A stretch of 64,000 nt of DNA from Flexivirga endophytica (GTDB taxonomy: Bacteria > Actinomycetota > Actinomycetes > Actinomycetales > Dermatophilaceae): contig NZ_BMHI01000001.1 of the NCBI RefSeq assembly GCF_014640635.1, positions 620,001 to 684,000 of the forward strand. The letters run 5' to 3'. Positions 30,965 through 40,138 of the stretch are shown here, in pieces. The position numbers and the translations under genes are program-made. Position 1 is the stretch's first letter. Each line of letters begins with the position of its first letter. The notes below the pieces were generated by a model that did no database searches, was not told the DNA's origin, and saw nothing but the letters and a program-made list of their open reading frames with translations.

Positions 30965-33715
30965 ATGAGTAAGTTCAAGGATCATCACGCCGTCGGCATG
31001 TTGTTGATGAAACTCGATCACGACTTCCCGTCTGCGCCTGCTCCCGTTGAAGCGATCGATTCGGAGGTCGAGAATTTCAAACCGGTGTTTCCCAATCTTA
31101 GCGATTCAGACTGGGATCTTATTGCCAAGGAGGTGAAGTCACGAATAAAGGTTTCACTCGGCCTTGGTGTCACACTTCCCGGGGCCTCATTCCGCGACTG
31201 GCTCGCCGAGAAACATGACCAGATCGACTGGCGCCGTTGGCTGGCGTACAAGGCTATGCTCAGCGCAAAAGGCTACACGCCAGCAGTGATGGCGGCCCTC
31301 GACACGTCGACCAATGAGATACTCAATTGCCTCGGCGACCCAGCGGTCTCTGGGCAGTGGACGAGGCGCGGCCTCGTCATCGGTGACGTGCAGTCAGGCA
31401 AGACGGCGACCTATCTCGGTGCCGTGAACAAGGCGGCCGACGCAGGGTTTCGAGTCATCATCTTGCTTGCCGGAGGCACCGAAGCGTTGCGAAAGCAGAC
31501 CCAATTCCGAGTCGACGAGGGATTCATCGGGCGAGACACGGCGCAGGGGCAACCCAAGGTCGGAGCCGTCCTGAATCCGCTTCTCGGGGTCGGGAAGTAT
31601 CACAAGGATTTCGTCAGCGCCCAAGCTCTCACTACGCAGGCCTCCGACTTCCGGAAGACATCGAAGGACGCCGTGAGCATCGTCCTTGACCCAGACTCAC
31701 CAACTCCTTATGTTTTCGTGCTCAAGAAGAACAAGACTGCGTTGGAGAACCTGCGGGATTGGTTGAGGAAGCAGCAGGTCGACGGGGCTGCGATCGACAT
31801 CCCAATGCTCGTTGTCGACGACGAGTCCGATTATGCTTCCGTGAACACCAAGGACGAGAACTCGCCGACGGTCATCAACCAGTTGATCCGCGAGATACTG
31901 GCGACTGCGGCGAAGTCGTCCTATCTTGCCTTCACCGCGACGCCGTTCGCCAACGTCTTCATCGACCACGAGACCGACGGACAAGTGCTGGGCGACGATC
32001 TCTTTCCTTCGGACTACATTCGCACCTTGGACGCCCCAACAAATTACGTCGGCAGCGTCGCCTATTTCGGTACCGAAGACAAGTCCGATGACAGCAAGCT
32101 TCAGATGCTTGAGGATGCCGAGTACCATTTTCCGTTCAAACACAAGTCTCATCACGTTGTCAACGCACTGCCAGACAGTCTTATCGATGCGATTCGCGTC
32201 TTCGTGGTCGCCAGTGCGATCCGCGAGGCGAGAGATGATAGCGGGCCTCGTTCGATGTTGGTGAACGTTTCTCGGTTCAAAAAGGTGCAAGCGCAAGTCC
32301 ACGAATTGGTTCAGGCTGAGTTCGAACGGATCAAGAACTCTGTCGAGGTTCACGGCTCTTCAATGCTGACGACCGCGACCCACGCTGAGCTCGAGGAGCT
32401 GGAGCGCTGCTACGGCAAATACTTCCCGGACGTCGAGTTCGCATGGAGCGATCTGCGCCCTTATCTGCGGAAGGCGGTCCACAATACCGCCGTCAAGCTA
32501 ATCAACTCGGATCGGGTGAAGGCCGCGAGGGACCTTGCTGAGGTCGAATCGGATCGCATGATTGCTGTGGGCGGGGATGTCCTTAGTCGCGGTTTGACTC
32601 TCGAGGGTCTCACCGTGAGCTACTTCCACCGAACCGTCGGCGCGTCGGACACACTGCTCCAGATGGCCAGGTGGTTCGGTTATCGGCCAGGCTACGGTGA
32701 TATCTGTCGAGTGTGGATCCCCGACGAGGTCGCAGATCAGTTCCGCTACGTGGCTGGAATCGTCGATGAGCTCAGGTCCCAGCTCAAGACTATGAAGAAG
32801 CAGGGTCTGACGCCGAAAGACTTCGGTCTCGCCGTTCGGATGCATCCTGAAGCGCTCCTGATCACGGCTCGAAACAAGATGAAGTCGGCCGAAGCCAAGT
32901 CCTACACCATCGATATTGCGGGCAAGAAGAACGTCGAGACAGCGCGCGTCGACAGCAGCGCAAGCAAGGGTAAGGCCAACGAGGCAGCTGTCGATTCCTT
33001 GGTGGCTGCGGTCGAGGAGGGCCAGCCGGCCACAGAGTGGAAGGTCGATGGAATCCCCTTCCCCGCCACCGCGGACGTCGACAAGACGGTCGTGGCCGAG
33101 TTCTTGGGGCAATATGTCGGCTGGGTAACGGATGCGCTGTTCTCAGAGGCGGCGGTCTCGGACTTCATCCGCAAGACCAAGAACCCTCGGTTGCAGAAGT
33201 GGGTCGTGGCATTCGTAACCGGCGAGGGGGGCGCCGTCTCCCTCGGTAAAGGCCTCCGGTTGCCGGGCACGCCCAACCGGGCGGTGCGGTCAGGCGCCGA
33301 AGTAACGCTCGCAGGGACCTCCATCCCCTCGATCCCGTTCCGGGTCTCGGGGGCCAGTTCGCGCCTCGCGGGTTCGACCGACGTCGGCCGTGCCAGCGGA
33401 TTGCCGGGCGGCAACAAACTGACTGAGCCCGGGGTCTACGACGAGATGACCTACCCGGTCTTGCTCCTGTACTTGGTGAACCCCAAGCCTGCGGAGGACG
33501 ACGAGAAGGCGGGGGCGGCATGGCGCGCACTGCAGACCGACGGCGTGGAGCATCTCGTCGGCGTGAAGCTCGCGATTCCCGGAAAGCAAGGCGAGAAGGG
33601 CGCTGATGTGAAGTTCATGCTCAACTCGGTTGCTCTCAAGGGCTGGCAGGGTGTTGCCGTGGAGGAGACGCATGAGGACGACCTCGCTGACGTAGACGGA
33701 GTAGAGGATGAGTGA
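30965..33715 (+). CDS. Z1 domain protein (superfamily II helicase-like)
   Basis: This large protein (916 residues) has Walker A IGDVQSGKTATYLG (140-147 for the core), the DEAD-like LVVDDESDYAS, motif III-like LAFTATPFANVFID, and a C-terminal Z1 signature GGDVLSRGLTLEGLTVSYF and LLQMARWFGYRPGY, where QMARWFGYR corresponds to motif VI. The Z1 domain covers about residues 400-640. The C-terminal 250 residues, rich in lysine and aspartate, are unassigned. Z1 proteins are found almost only with GHKL, AIPR and methylase genes, as here. It overlaps the next gene by 8 bases. It probably translocates on DNA for the associated nuclease. Confidence 0.92.
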   Translation: MSKFKDHHAVGMLLMKLDHDFPSAPAPVEAIDSEVENFKPVFPNLSDSDWDLIAKEVKSRIKVSLGLGVTLPGASFRDWLAEKHDQIDWRRWLAYKAMLSAKGYTPAVMAALDTSTNEILNCLGDPAVSGQWTRRGLVIGDVQSGKTATYLGAVNKAADAGFRVIILLAGGTEALRKQTQFRVDEGFIGRDTAQGQPKVGAVLNPLLGVGKYHKDFVSAQALTTQASDFRKTSKDAVSIVLDPDSPTPYVFVLKKNKTALENLRDWLRKQQVDGAAIDIPMLVVDDESDYASVNTKDENSPTVINQLIREILATAAKSSYLAFTATPFANVFIDHETDGQVLGDDLFPSDYIRTLDAPTNYVGSVAYFGTEDKSDDSKLQMLEDAEYHFPFKHKSHHVVNALPDSLIDAIRVFVVASAIREARDDSGPRSMLVNVSRFKKVQAQVHELVQAEFERIKNSVEVHGSSMLTTATHAELEELERCYGKYFPDVEFAWSDLRPYLRKAVHNTAVKLINSDRVKAARDLAEVESDRMIAVGGDVLSRGLTLEGLTVSYFHRTVGASDTLLQMARWFGYRPGYGDICRVWIPDEVADQFRYVAGIVDELRSQLKTMKKQGLTPKDFGLAVRMHPEALLITARNKMKSAEAKSYTIDIAGKKNVETARVDSSASKGKANEAAVDSLVAAVEEGQPATEWKVDGIPFPATADVDKTVVAEFLGQYVGWVTDALFSEAAVSDFIRKTKNPRLQKWVVAFVTGEGGAVSLGKGLRLPGTPNRAVRSGAEVTLAGTSIPSIPFRVSGASSRLAGSTDVGRASGLPGGNKLTEPGVYDEMTYPVLLLYLVNPKPAEDDEKAGAAWRALQTDGVEHLVGVKLAIPGKQGEKGADVKFMLNSVALKGWQGVAVEETHEDDLADVDGVEDE

Positions 33716-34658
33716 GTCGGAGCTTCTCGCCCGGTGGCGAGCTGACCTTTCAACCGGCCTGCTCGGTGTCCAGCTCGTCGACGTCGACCACCCGTTGGAA
33801 ATCTACGTTGGAGCCAGTGACCTAGGCGCGCCGCGAATACAAGTGCGGTCTCGGCTCAGGCCTCATGTGCCCGAGCTCAGCGACATCGTGGTCGTGGATC
33901 GGGTTCACAAGAACGACCGGTGGATCCTCACATTGACGCTCGTCGACGCGCATTTCTCTGAGGTCTTCCTACGGCTGTCGGCTCACATGGTGAGTCGAAG
34001 TCGGTCAGGGGGGGACGAGGCTCGGGCCTGGGCGGCCGTGGATGCAGTATTCGACGAGTGGCGGCGACTCCTGAAGCCCCGACCGACCGGTCTGCTCTCG
34101 CTCGAGGCGCTTCGAGGATTGATTGGCGAGACATGGTTCCTGCGGCATCGCCTTATGACGAAGATGCCAGCCGACACCGCCCTGCTCGGGTGGCTGGGGC
34201 CGATGGGAGCACCTCAAGACTTCTGGTACTCCGGTCTCGGAGCACTTGAGGCGAAGGCGATCGGGCCGTCGGCTCGAGCCGTCCGCGTAAGTTCTGCCGA
34301 ACAATTGGATCTCGAAGCGATGGCGCTCATTGTGCTCCAGGTTCCGCAAGCTGCACCGAGCGAGACGGGAGCCGTCAATCTTCGCGGACTGGTCGGCTCG
34401 CTGGTGGACGCATTGGGCGCCATTTCGTGCCCGCACGACGAGGTTGACGTCAGGCTGAATCGCTTGGGGGTTGACATCTCCGAGGACTACTACCGCGACA
34501 TGAACTTCCGCGTGGCCTCGATCGAGACCTATGCAGTCAACGCCGCGTTTCCCGCAATCAGGGCAAGCTCGCTTCCACCAGGGGTAGGTGGCGTGACGTA
34601 TGCGATCGAACGTACCGCGCTCACCCCCCACCTCACTTCCTCAGAGACTCTCGGATAG
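33708..34658 (+). CDS. PD-(D/E)XK motif protein (DUF4420-like)
   Basis: This 316-residue protein is a probable nuclease subunit. The core shows GLIGETWFLRHRLMT (about 138-152) and QDFWYSGLGALEAKAIG (about 168-186), giving an Asp and an E-x-K motif as in restriction endonucleases. The C-terminal part includes EVDVRLNRLGVDISEDYY. Proteins of this type sit between Z1 and AIPR genes in several phyla. It starts within the end of the Z1 gene and stops 11 bases before the AIPR gene, so the four genes form one operon. Confidence 0.88.
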   Translation: MSESELLARWRADLSTGLLGVQLVDVDHPLEIYVGASDLGAPRIQVRSRLRPHVPELSDIVVVDRVHKNDRWILTLTLVDAHFSEVFLRLSAHMVSRSRSGGDEARAWAAVDAVFDEWRRLLKPRPTGLLSLEALRGLIGETWFLRHRLMTKMPADTALLGWLGPMGAPQDFWYSGLGALEAKAIGPSARAVRVSSAEQLDLEAMALIVLQVPQAAPSETGAVNLRGLVGSLVDALGAISCPHDEVDVRLNRLGVDISEDYYRDMNFRVASIETYAVNAAFPAIRASSLPPGVGGVTYAIERTALTPHLTSSETLG

Positions 34659-34669
34659 GACTGAACTGA

Positions 34670-36730
34670 ATGGACCGCGAAGCCTTCCGCGCAGACCTTC
34701 TCAACGCTGTCGTTACTCGGTCGGAGATTGATCAGATCTGGACCGCGAACGCGTTCCTCGAAGAGTTGAAGGTGCGGCTCGCCGAAGCGGAGGAGATCGA
34801 GGATGCGTCAACGTTGAACTTCGAAGGAGAAGGTAAGAGCGGCCGCAAACTCGCAGTTCACGGGTACGACTTGGACGACAGCGACAACTCCATCGCCCTT
34901 GTTGTGCTCCACTTCGACGGCGGGCCAGGTCTGCCGACCTTCACCGGGACTGAGGCCTCCAAGCGTCTGCGAGCGTTGCAGGGCTTTCTCGAAGAGGCGC
35001 TCTCAGGCGATTTCCGAGTCGGACGTGAGCCGAGTTACCAGGAGTACCAACTCGCTGAGGATCTGCGGAAGCGCGGCCGGAACGTCAGTCGCTACCGGCT
35101 GTACTTGGTGAGCGACGCGCTCCTCAGCAGTTCGGCGAAGGCCATGGAGTCGACCGAGCTCAACGGTGTCCCTGTCGACTACCACATCTGGGATCTGCGC
35201 CGATTCCATCAAGTTGCCGAGTCTCTCAGTGGGCGGGATGAGCTTGTCATCGACATACGGGAGTGGCTCCCGAGTGGCCTTCCCGCGTTGGAAGTCGCCG
35301 ACCGATCAAGCGAGATTCGTTCCTACCTCGCTGCCGTGCCCGCGGACATGCTTGCTGACCTTTACGGCCGCCACGGCTCCCGTCTTCTCGAGGGCAACGT
35401 CCGCTCCTACCTCAGCAACCGGGGTGGCGTGAACAAGGGGATCCGCACCACGGTTCTCTCCGACCCGGCAAGCTTCCTCGCTTACAACAACGGCGTTACC
35501 GCGACCGCGGTCGATGTGGAGGCCGTGGAGGGAAGACTGATCTCGATCACAGACCTGCAGATCGTGAACGGCGGCCAAACGACGGCATCACTTTTCTACG
35601 TCAAACGGGAGAACAAGACCGCTCCGATGCCCGACGTATTCGTCCAGATGAAGTTGGTTGTCGTTGAGCCAGACACAGCGGAGGAGATGATTCCGAAGAT
35701 CTCGCGTTACGCGAACAGCCAGAACAGAGTTAGCGAAGCGGACTTCTTCTCGAACTCGCCGTTCCACGTGCGTCTCGCTGAGCTGTCCCACCGCGTACTT
35801 GTTCCGGCGCAGTCGGGTGTCAACTACCAGACGAAGTGGTTCTACGAGCGGACCCGGGGTTCCTATCAAAACGAGAAGAGCAAGCGCTCGATCGCGGAAC
35901 AGAGAAAGTTCGAGGCCGAGTACCCGCGTAAACAAGTCATCGATAAGACCTCAGCAGCCAAGTACGAAGTCACTTGGGGCATGCAGCCGCATAAGGTGAG
36001 TGCGGGGGCGCAGAAGAACTTCATGGCCTTCGCGGATTTGGTCGCTCGGAAGTGGGAAGCGGCGCCCGCAGCGTTCAACGAGCTGTACTGGAAGCATCTG
36101 GTGGCCAAAGGCATTCTCTTTGAACAGGTCCGCCTCGCCATTGCCAAGGCGGATTGGTACGAGAAGGGCTACTTGGCCAACTACGTGACCTACACGATCG
36201 CCAAGCTCGCCTATGAGGTCGGCCGTCAGACGAAGTCGGGGGCGTTCGACCTCGACACCATCTGGAACTCCCAGTCGGTGAACGAGATCGTTCTTCGAGA
36301 GTGCTTGGCCATCGGCCACAAGGTACAGGCCATCCTCACGTCCGAGCGTCGCCCGGTCCAGAACGTTACTGAGTGGGCCAAACGGGAGGCGTGTTGGGAA
36401 CTCGTCCGAGAGATGAAGCATGCACTGTCGGGTGAATTCCTCGGGCAGGTCGGCAGCAGAGAGGTCGTCAGCGACCGACGGCGGGCCGCCGAGAAAGTGC
36501 AGAAAATCGACGACGGCATTGCTGCTCAGACAAAGGTCGTGACCATGCAACCTTCTGAGTGGGTCGCCGTCCAAGAGTTCGGCACAACTCATCGCCTGGT
36601 GTCACCGAAGGACATGGACCTGTTGGCGTATGTCACTGGACGTAAGTCCGGCTTCCCGACGGATGCCCAGTGCAGGGTGTTGCTCGGGCTGCTCCAGAAG
36701 TGCATTGATCACGGCTACGATCCGGACTAG
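34670..36730 (+). CDS. AIPR family protein
   Basis: This 686-residue protein matches the AIPR (abortive infection phage resistance) family. Around residues 265-310 it has FLAYNNGVTATAVDVE and LQIVNGGQTTASLFY, the two most conserved words, followed by IPKISRYANSQNRVSEADFF and QTKWFYERTRGSYQNE. AIPR proteins have been linked to phage resistance in lactococci and occur in Z1/methylase operons; the biochemical activity is not established. It is the last gene of the four-gene run; the methyltransferase follows after a 449-base gap. Confidence 0.92.
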   Translation: MDREAFRADLLNAVVTRSEIDQIWTANAFLEELKVRLAEAEEIEDASTLNFEGEGKSGRKLAVHGYDLDDSDNSIALVVLHFDGGPGLPTFTGTEASKRLRALQGFLEEALSGDFRVGREPSYQEYQLAEDLRKRGRNVSRYRLYLVSDALLSSSAKAMESTELNGVPVDYHIWDLRRFHQVAESLSGRDELVIDIREWLPSGLPALEVADRSSEIRSYLAAVPADMLADLYGRHGSRLLEGNVRSYLSNRGGVNKGIRTTVLSDPASFLAYNNGVTATAVDVEAVEGRLISITDLQIVNGGQTTASLFYVKRENKTAPMPDVFVQMKLVVVEPDTAEEMIPKISRYANSQNRVSEADFFSNSPFHVRLAELSHRVLVPAQSGVNYQTKWFYERTRGSYQNEKSKRSIAEQRKFEAEYPRKQVIDKTSAAKYEVTWGMQPHKVSAGAQKNFMAFADLVARKWEAAPAAFNELYWKHLVAKGILFEQVRLAIAKADWYEKGYLANYVTYTIAKLAYEVGRQTKSGAFDLDTIWNSQSVNEIVLRECLAIGHKVQAILTSERRPVQNVTEWAKREACWELVREMKHALSGEFLGQVGSREVVSDRRRAAEKVQKIDDGIAAQTKVVTMQPSEWVAVQEFGTTHRLVSPKDMDLLAYVTGRKSGFPTDAQCRVLLGLLQKCIDHGYDPD

Positions 36731-37179
36731 CGGCTCGCACGCGCGATGCTGCGGCGGTCTGACGGTGATCGGATCTTAGAGTCGGCGGCGATTACTGTGC
36801 GTCAGACGGGAGACGAACAGGGAGCTCGGTGATGCGCAGGCTACTCCGTCGCTCTGCTGCCGACCTGCGACGATTGCATCCCAAGGGGAGGAGCCGGAGG
36901 GATGGTCGACCACCGATCGGTCATCCCGGTAACCGGCAGCCGGAGAGGTTCAGGTCAGGTCGGCAGGGGCCGAGTGTGAGTGTGTCGTGTCGAGCTGGCG
37001 GCCCACCACGGGAGCAGACGGTCGCTGGAACTTGACCCTTCGCGTGTCGCGGCCATGACTCCCACACCTTGTCCGAGCTTGCCCCTATTCTGAGGGTCCG
37101 GGTGAGTCTCCAGTGCAGAGCATGGTTAGCTCGCGTCGACCTGTTGGTAGAGCGTGTCGGTAGTGATTGAGCAGAAGGG
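36731..37179. other. Intergenic region between AIPR and methyltransferase genes
   Basis: No convincing gene is visible. An 8-bp inverted repeat GTCTGACG (36757-36764) and CGTCAGAC (36800-36807) lies just after the AIPR stop with a 35-base spacer. A short arginine-rich open frame at 36829-37035 has no family resemblance. The region probably holds the methyltransferase promoter, so modification can be expressed separately from the putative restriction genes. Confidence 0.5.
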
Positions 37180-39045
37180 GTGAGCGTGGGTCAGTATGGC
37201 GTGCCGTTGGAGCGGACGGCGCCGACCAAGCTGAAGGCGCATCAGGATAGCTGTGAGTTTACGGACCTCAAAAGCTGGCTGGTTCAGCATCGCGACGATC
37301 GTCTCGCAGTCGATCTGTTCTCGGGCGCCGGTGGCCTCAGCCACGGGCTTGCTGCTGCCGGCTGGACGAACGCCGTCGCTGTGGACACGGACGATCGAGC
37401 CCTGTATACGCATCGTGCTAATTTCCCCGGCGCTTCCATCAAACTCGACTTGGGCGATGCCGTTGCCCGCGATGAGCTGGTCTCCGCGTTAGAAGGTGCC
37501 TCAATCGATGTCGTTGCTGGAGGGCCGCCCTGCCAACCGTTTAGTCGTGCTGGCCGTAGCAAGATCAGGTCGCTGGTCGAGCACTCAGGGAGGGATCCAG
37601 AGGACCGACGAAAGGAACTCTGGATGGGGTACATGGACGTTGTCGAGGCGCTGCATCCGCGAGCCGTCATCATGGAGAATGTCCCTGACATGGGTCTCTC
37701 GGACGATTTTCGGGTATTACGCACCATAGAGGCGAAGCTGGAAGGCCTCGGCTACGCCGTCGAGTATCAGATCGTCGAGGCATGGCGCTACGGCGTCCCG
37801 CAGCATCGCCGACGCCTCATCCTCTTGGCTCGGCGTGACGGCGGTGGTTTCGCGTGGCCCAAGCAGACAGGCCGAGTGAGCCTCATGGAAGCGATCGGCG
37901 ACTTGCCCGAACTGGTCGTTGAGCCGCGCGAGGCGATAGGTGCCCGGGTTATGTCATACGACAAGAGGCCCGTCGGCAAATTCCAGAAAATTATGCGAAC
38001 GTCGGTCGGCAGCGAGCTGCATGATCACTGGACTCGACGCGTCCGGCTCGACGATTACCAGGTTTTTCTGTCGATGACGCCGGAGACCTTATACAGCGAT
38101 ATTCCGGCCGACCAACGCCGCTATACAGCGGACACCTTCACCGACAAGTACAAGCGCTTGGATCCGGAGGGTCTGAGCCGCACAATAACCGCCCACATTG
38201 CGAAAGATGGATATTGGTACATCCATCCGACTCAACCCCGCACGCTGACGGTTCGCGAAGCCGCTAGGGTGCAGACCTTCCCAGATTCCTTCCGGTTCGC
38301 CGGCACTCGAAGTGATGCGTTTCGTCAAATTGGAAACGCGGTTCCGCCTCGACTTGCCCAGGCCGCAGCAATCACCGTTCGCCCGGTCGAGGATTCTGAA
38401 GCGAGTAGCCTCGAATCGCGTCGTTGGGCAGACATCCGTGAGGCAATCGACGGGTGGGCGACGGCAATACCGAGATCAGATGGTCGGCGGTCGCATCTGG
38501 CAGGCGTGGGCGTGCGGCCGTTGCGGCACCTCGTCGTCGTACTACTCGGAGCGCAGGGCCACGGACGCGCGGCGACCAACCTTTACCAGTTGGCAGACGG
38601 GCCTTTGGACAAAAAGCGGTACGCGGCCCTAGTCGGCGCCGCGAAGGGCCGCGCAAGGGACCGCCTGCAGAGTCAGCTCGAGCAACTCGTTGACCGGGGC
38701 AACCTGAATGACATCCAGGCTGTGTCTGATGGTGCGAATCTAACGAGTTCTCAGGCAAAGTTGTACGGGGTGCTGCGGGGGGAGGACGGCTTGTTGGCGG
38801 GAGCGGCCGCACTCCGTGTGGCGACACGCCTCCACGGTATGGATCCGTCGACGGCTGCAAACACGCACACCGATGGCAAGGCTCGTCTCGCGCGGTTGGT
38901 CGGAGCCGGCGAAGGAGCGATGCGGAGGATGACTGCTGTTCGTCTGATCGGATCGACCATTTGTCTGAAGGACCCTCTGTGCGGTGAGTGCCCGCTGAGT
39001 AAGTTCTGTCCCACTTTCACAAATGCGCCGCAACACAGATCCTGA
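37180..39045 (+). CDS. DNA cytosine-5 methyltransferase with four-cysteine C-terminal extension
   Basis: Residues 1-400 form a C5 cytosine methyltransferase: motif I LFSGAGGLSHG (46-56), motif IV GGPPCQPFS with catalytic Cys118, ENVP (166-169), QHRRRLI (motif VIII) and QIGNAVPP (motif X), with a target-recognition region in between. This would be the modification enzyme of the system. The extra 220 residues are unusual and end in Cys595, Cys601, Cys604 and Cys610 (CLKDPLCGECPLSKFC). That resembles the iron-sulfur loop of endonuclease III-type glycosylases, with one residue fewer in the first gap. GTG 37180 is used as start; a second GTG two codons on is also possible. The Vsr gene overlaps its end by 23 bases. 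Confidence 0.93.
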   Translation: MSVGQYGVPLERTAPTKLKAHQDSCEFTDLKSWLVQHRDDRLAVDLFSGAGGLSHGLAAAGWTNAVAVDTDDRALYTHRANFPGASIKLDLGDAVARDELVSALEGASIDVVAGGPPCQPFSRAGRSKIRSLVEHSGRDPEDRRKELWMGYMDVVEALHPRAVIMENVPDMGLSDDFRVLRTIEAKLEGLGYAVEYQIVEAWRYGVPQHRRRLILLARRDGGGFAWPKQTGRVSLMEAIGDLPELVVEPREAIGARVMSYDKRPVGKFQKIMRTSVGSELHDHWTRRVRLDDYQVFLSMTPETLYSDIPADQRRYTADTFTDKYKRLDPEGLSRTITAHIAKDGYWYIHPTQPRTLTVREAARVQTFPDSFRFAGTRSDAFRQIGNAVPPRLAQAAAITVRPVEDSEASSLESRRWADIREAIDGWATAIPRSDGRRSHLAGVGVRPLRHLVVVLLGAQGHGRAATNLYQLADGPLDKKRYAALVGAAKGRARDRLQSQLEQLVDRGNLNDIQAVSDGANLTSSQAKLYGVLRGEDGLLAGAAALRVATRLHGMDPSTAANTHTDGKARLARLVGAGEGAMRRMTAVRLIGSTICLKDPLCGECPLSKFCPTFTNAPQHRS

Positions 39046-39463
39046 GGAACCTGAGCCGGCGGTGTCGGCGCGTATGGCTCGGCAGCGACGTGCTGATACG
39101 GCCGCCGAATTGGGCCTACGGCGAGTGCTGTTCGGAATCCGTCGCGGTTATCGCATCCACTACAAGGTCCCTGGGATGCCGAGGCGCACGATCGACGTCG
39201 CGTATGTTGCGCAGCGAGTTGCAGTATTCGTCGATGGCTGTTTTTGGCACGGTTGCCCGAAGCATGCCGTTGCTCCTCGGAAGAACGCCGACTGGTGGGC
39301 TGACAAGTTGGCCGGAAATCGAACCCGCGTCAAGTCGACCACCGCTCACTTGGAGAGCAGGGGGTGGGTGGTGCTCCGATACTGGGAGCACGATGATCCG
39401 ATCGTCGCGGCACAGGAGATAGTCGAAGCTGTCAGGGCTTCGTCCGAATCAAGTGCGCATTGA
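39023..39463 (+). CDS. Very short patch repair (Vsr) endonuclease
   Basis: This 146-residue endonuclease would nick at T:G mismatches left by deamination of 5-methylcytosine. It shows the Vsr order: ARMARQRRADTAAELGLRRV, YRIHYKVPGMPRRTIDVAYV with the catalytic Asp, VAVFVDGCFWHGCPKH, then NADWWADKLAGNRTRVKSTT and GWVVLRYWEHDD. All are present, so it should be active. The ATG at 39023 overlaps the methyltransferase gene; an internal ATG at 39074 is closer to usual Vsr starts. Pairing with a C5 methyltransferase is the standard arrangement. Confidence 0.95.
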   Translation: MRRNTDPEEPEPAVSARMARQRRADTAAELGLRRVLFGIRRGYRIHYKVPGMPRRTIDVAYVAQRVAVFVDGCFWHGCPKHAVAPRKNADWWADKLAGNRTRVKSTTAHLESRGWVVLRYWEHDDPIVAAQEIVEAVRASSESSAH

Positions 39464-39560
39464 TGTATGAGGATGAGAGTATTGTTTGGAGGTGAGCTTG
39501 TCGCCGCCCGATGCATAGTCGGGTGTGGTTCGTGTTCAGACGATTCAGGAGGCTATGCCC

Positions 39561-39797
39561 GTGGCGAGAGTGAGATCCTTTCAAAAGGGTACGCAGGAGG
39601 TTCGGGTTCATCCGTCGGAGGTGGACTGTTACCACCAAGTCGTGGAGTCGGATCGCGGAAGGTTCGTTCACCTGAGCACTTTTGGCTCCGATACTCGACT
39701 GGCAGCTCCGAAGAGCAGCCAGTCGATACAAATCGATGAGGTAATGGCGGAGGAACTGGTGCAGATCTTGAAATCAGCGTTCCCGAATCTGCGCTGA
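39561..39797 (+). CDS. Small conserved protein following the Vsr gene
   Basis: The 78-residue product reads RSFQKGTQEVRVHPSEVDC, RFVHLSTFGSDTR, then SSQSIQIDEVMAEELVQIL. I recognise the pattern as a short family often carrying the name methionyl-tRNA formyltransferase in databases, although it is far too small for that enzyme and lacks its motifs; the real role is unknown. GTG 39561 was preferred because AGGAGG lies 8 bases upstream, whereas the ATG at 39555 is only 2 bases from it. It may be a last member of the restriction-type system, or a separate gene at the island edge. Confidence 0.7.
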   Translation: MARVRSFQKGTQEVRVHPSEVDCYHQVVESDRGRFVHLSTFGSDTRLAAPKSSQSIQIDEVMAEELVQILKSAFPNLR

Positions 39798-40138
39798 ATT
39801 CCCGATCCGATCGCCGCTGTTGCCCGTAGGTCGGACTTCGTGACCGTGTCCCAGAATGTGCAGTTGTGTTGCGATGCAACGAGAGTGGTCGGTGACGTCC
39901 CGCTGGTGCAACCGGGCTGTACGAACATCACTGAGCGCTGGCGTGCGCTGTAGCGCTGCCATGCGGGTTGTGCGAAGCGACCGGGCTGCAGGTGGGTGAA
40001 CAGCAGGAGTCGCTTCTGCAGCACCGTCTGGGTTGGCGTCCAGATCATAGCTGTCGACGTGCTGGACCGTGTTCGAGCCGCGATGCTGGGCGCCGAGCAC
40101 TTGGGTGAGGTACTCGCCTGCGGGGGGCGCCCGGTAGA
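39798..40138. other. Intergenic region at the right edge of the defence island
   Basis: These 341 bases lie between two convergent genes. I see no gene, no tRNA and no clear attachment repeat in them. A modest GC-rich stretch near 40115-40135 could serve as a terminator for the amino acid permease gene but forms no clean hairpin. Confidence 0.45.

Noticed and set aside
36829-37035. Small gene between AIPR and methyltransferase
   Set aside because: The product is arginine/glycine/proline-rich with no resemblance to a family; a ribosome site alone is not enough.
39798-40138. Integration (att) site at the right island edge
   Set aside because: No tRNA, integrase or matching direct repeat at the left edge could be found by eye.
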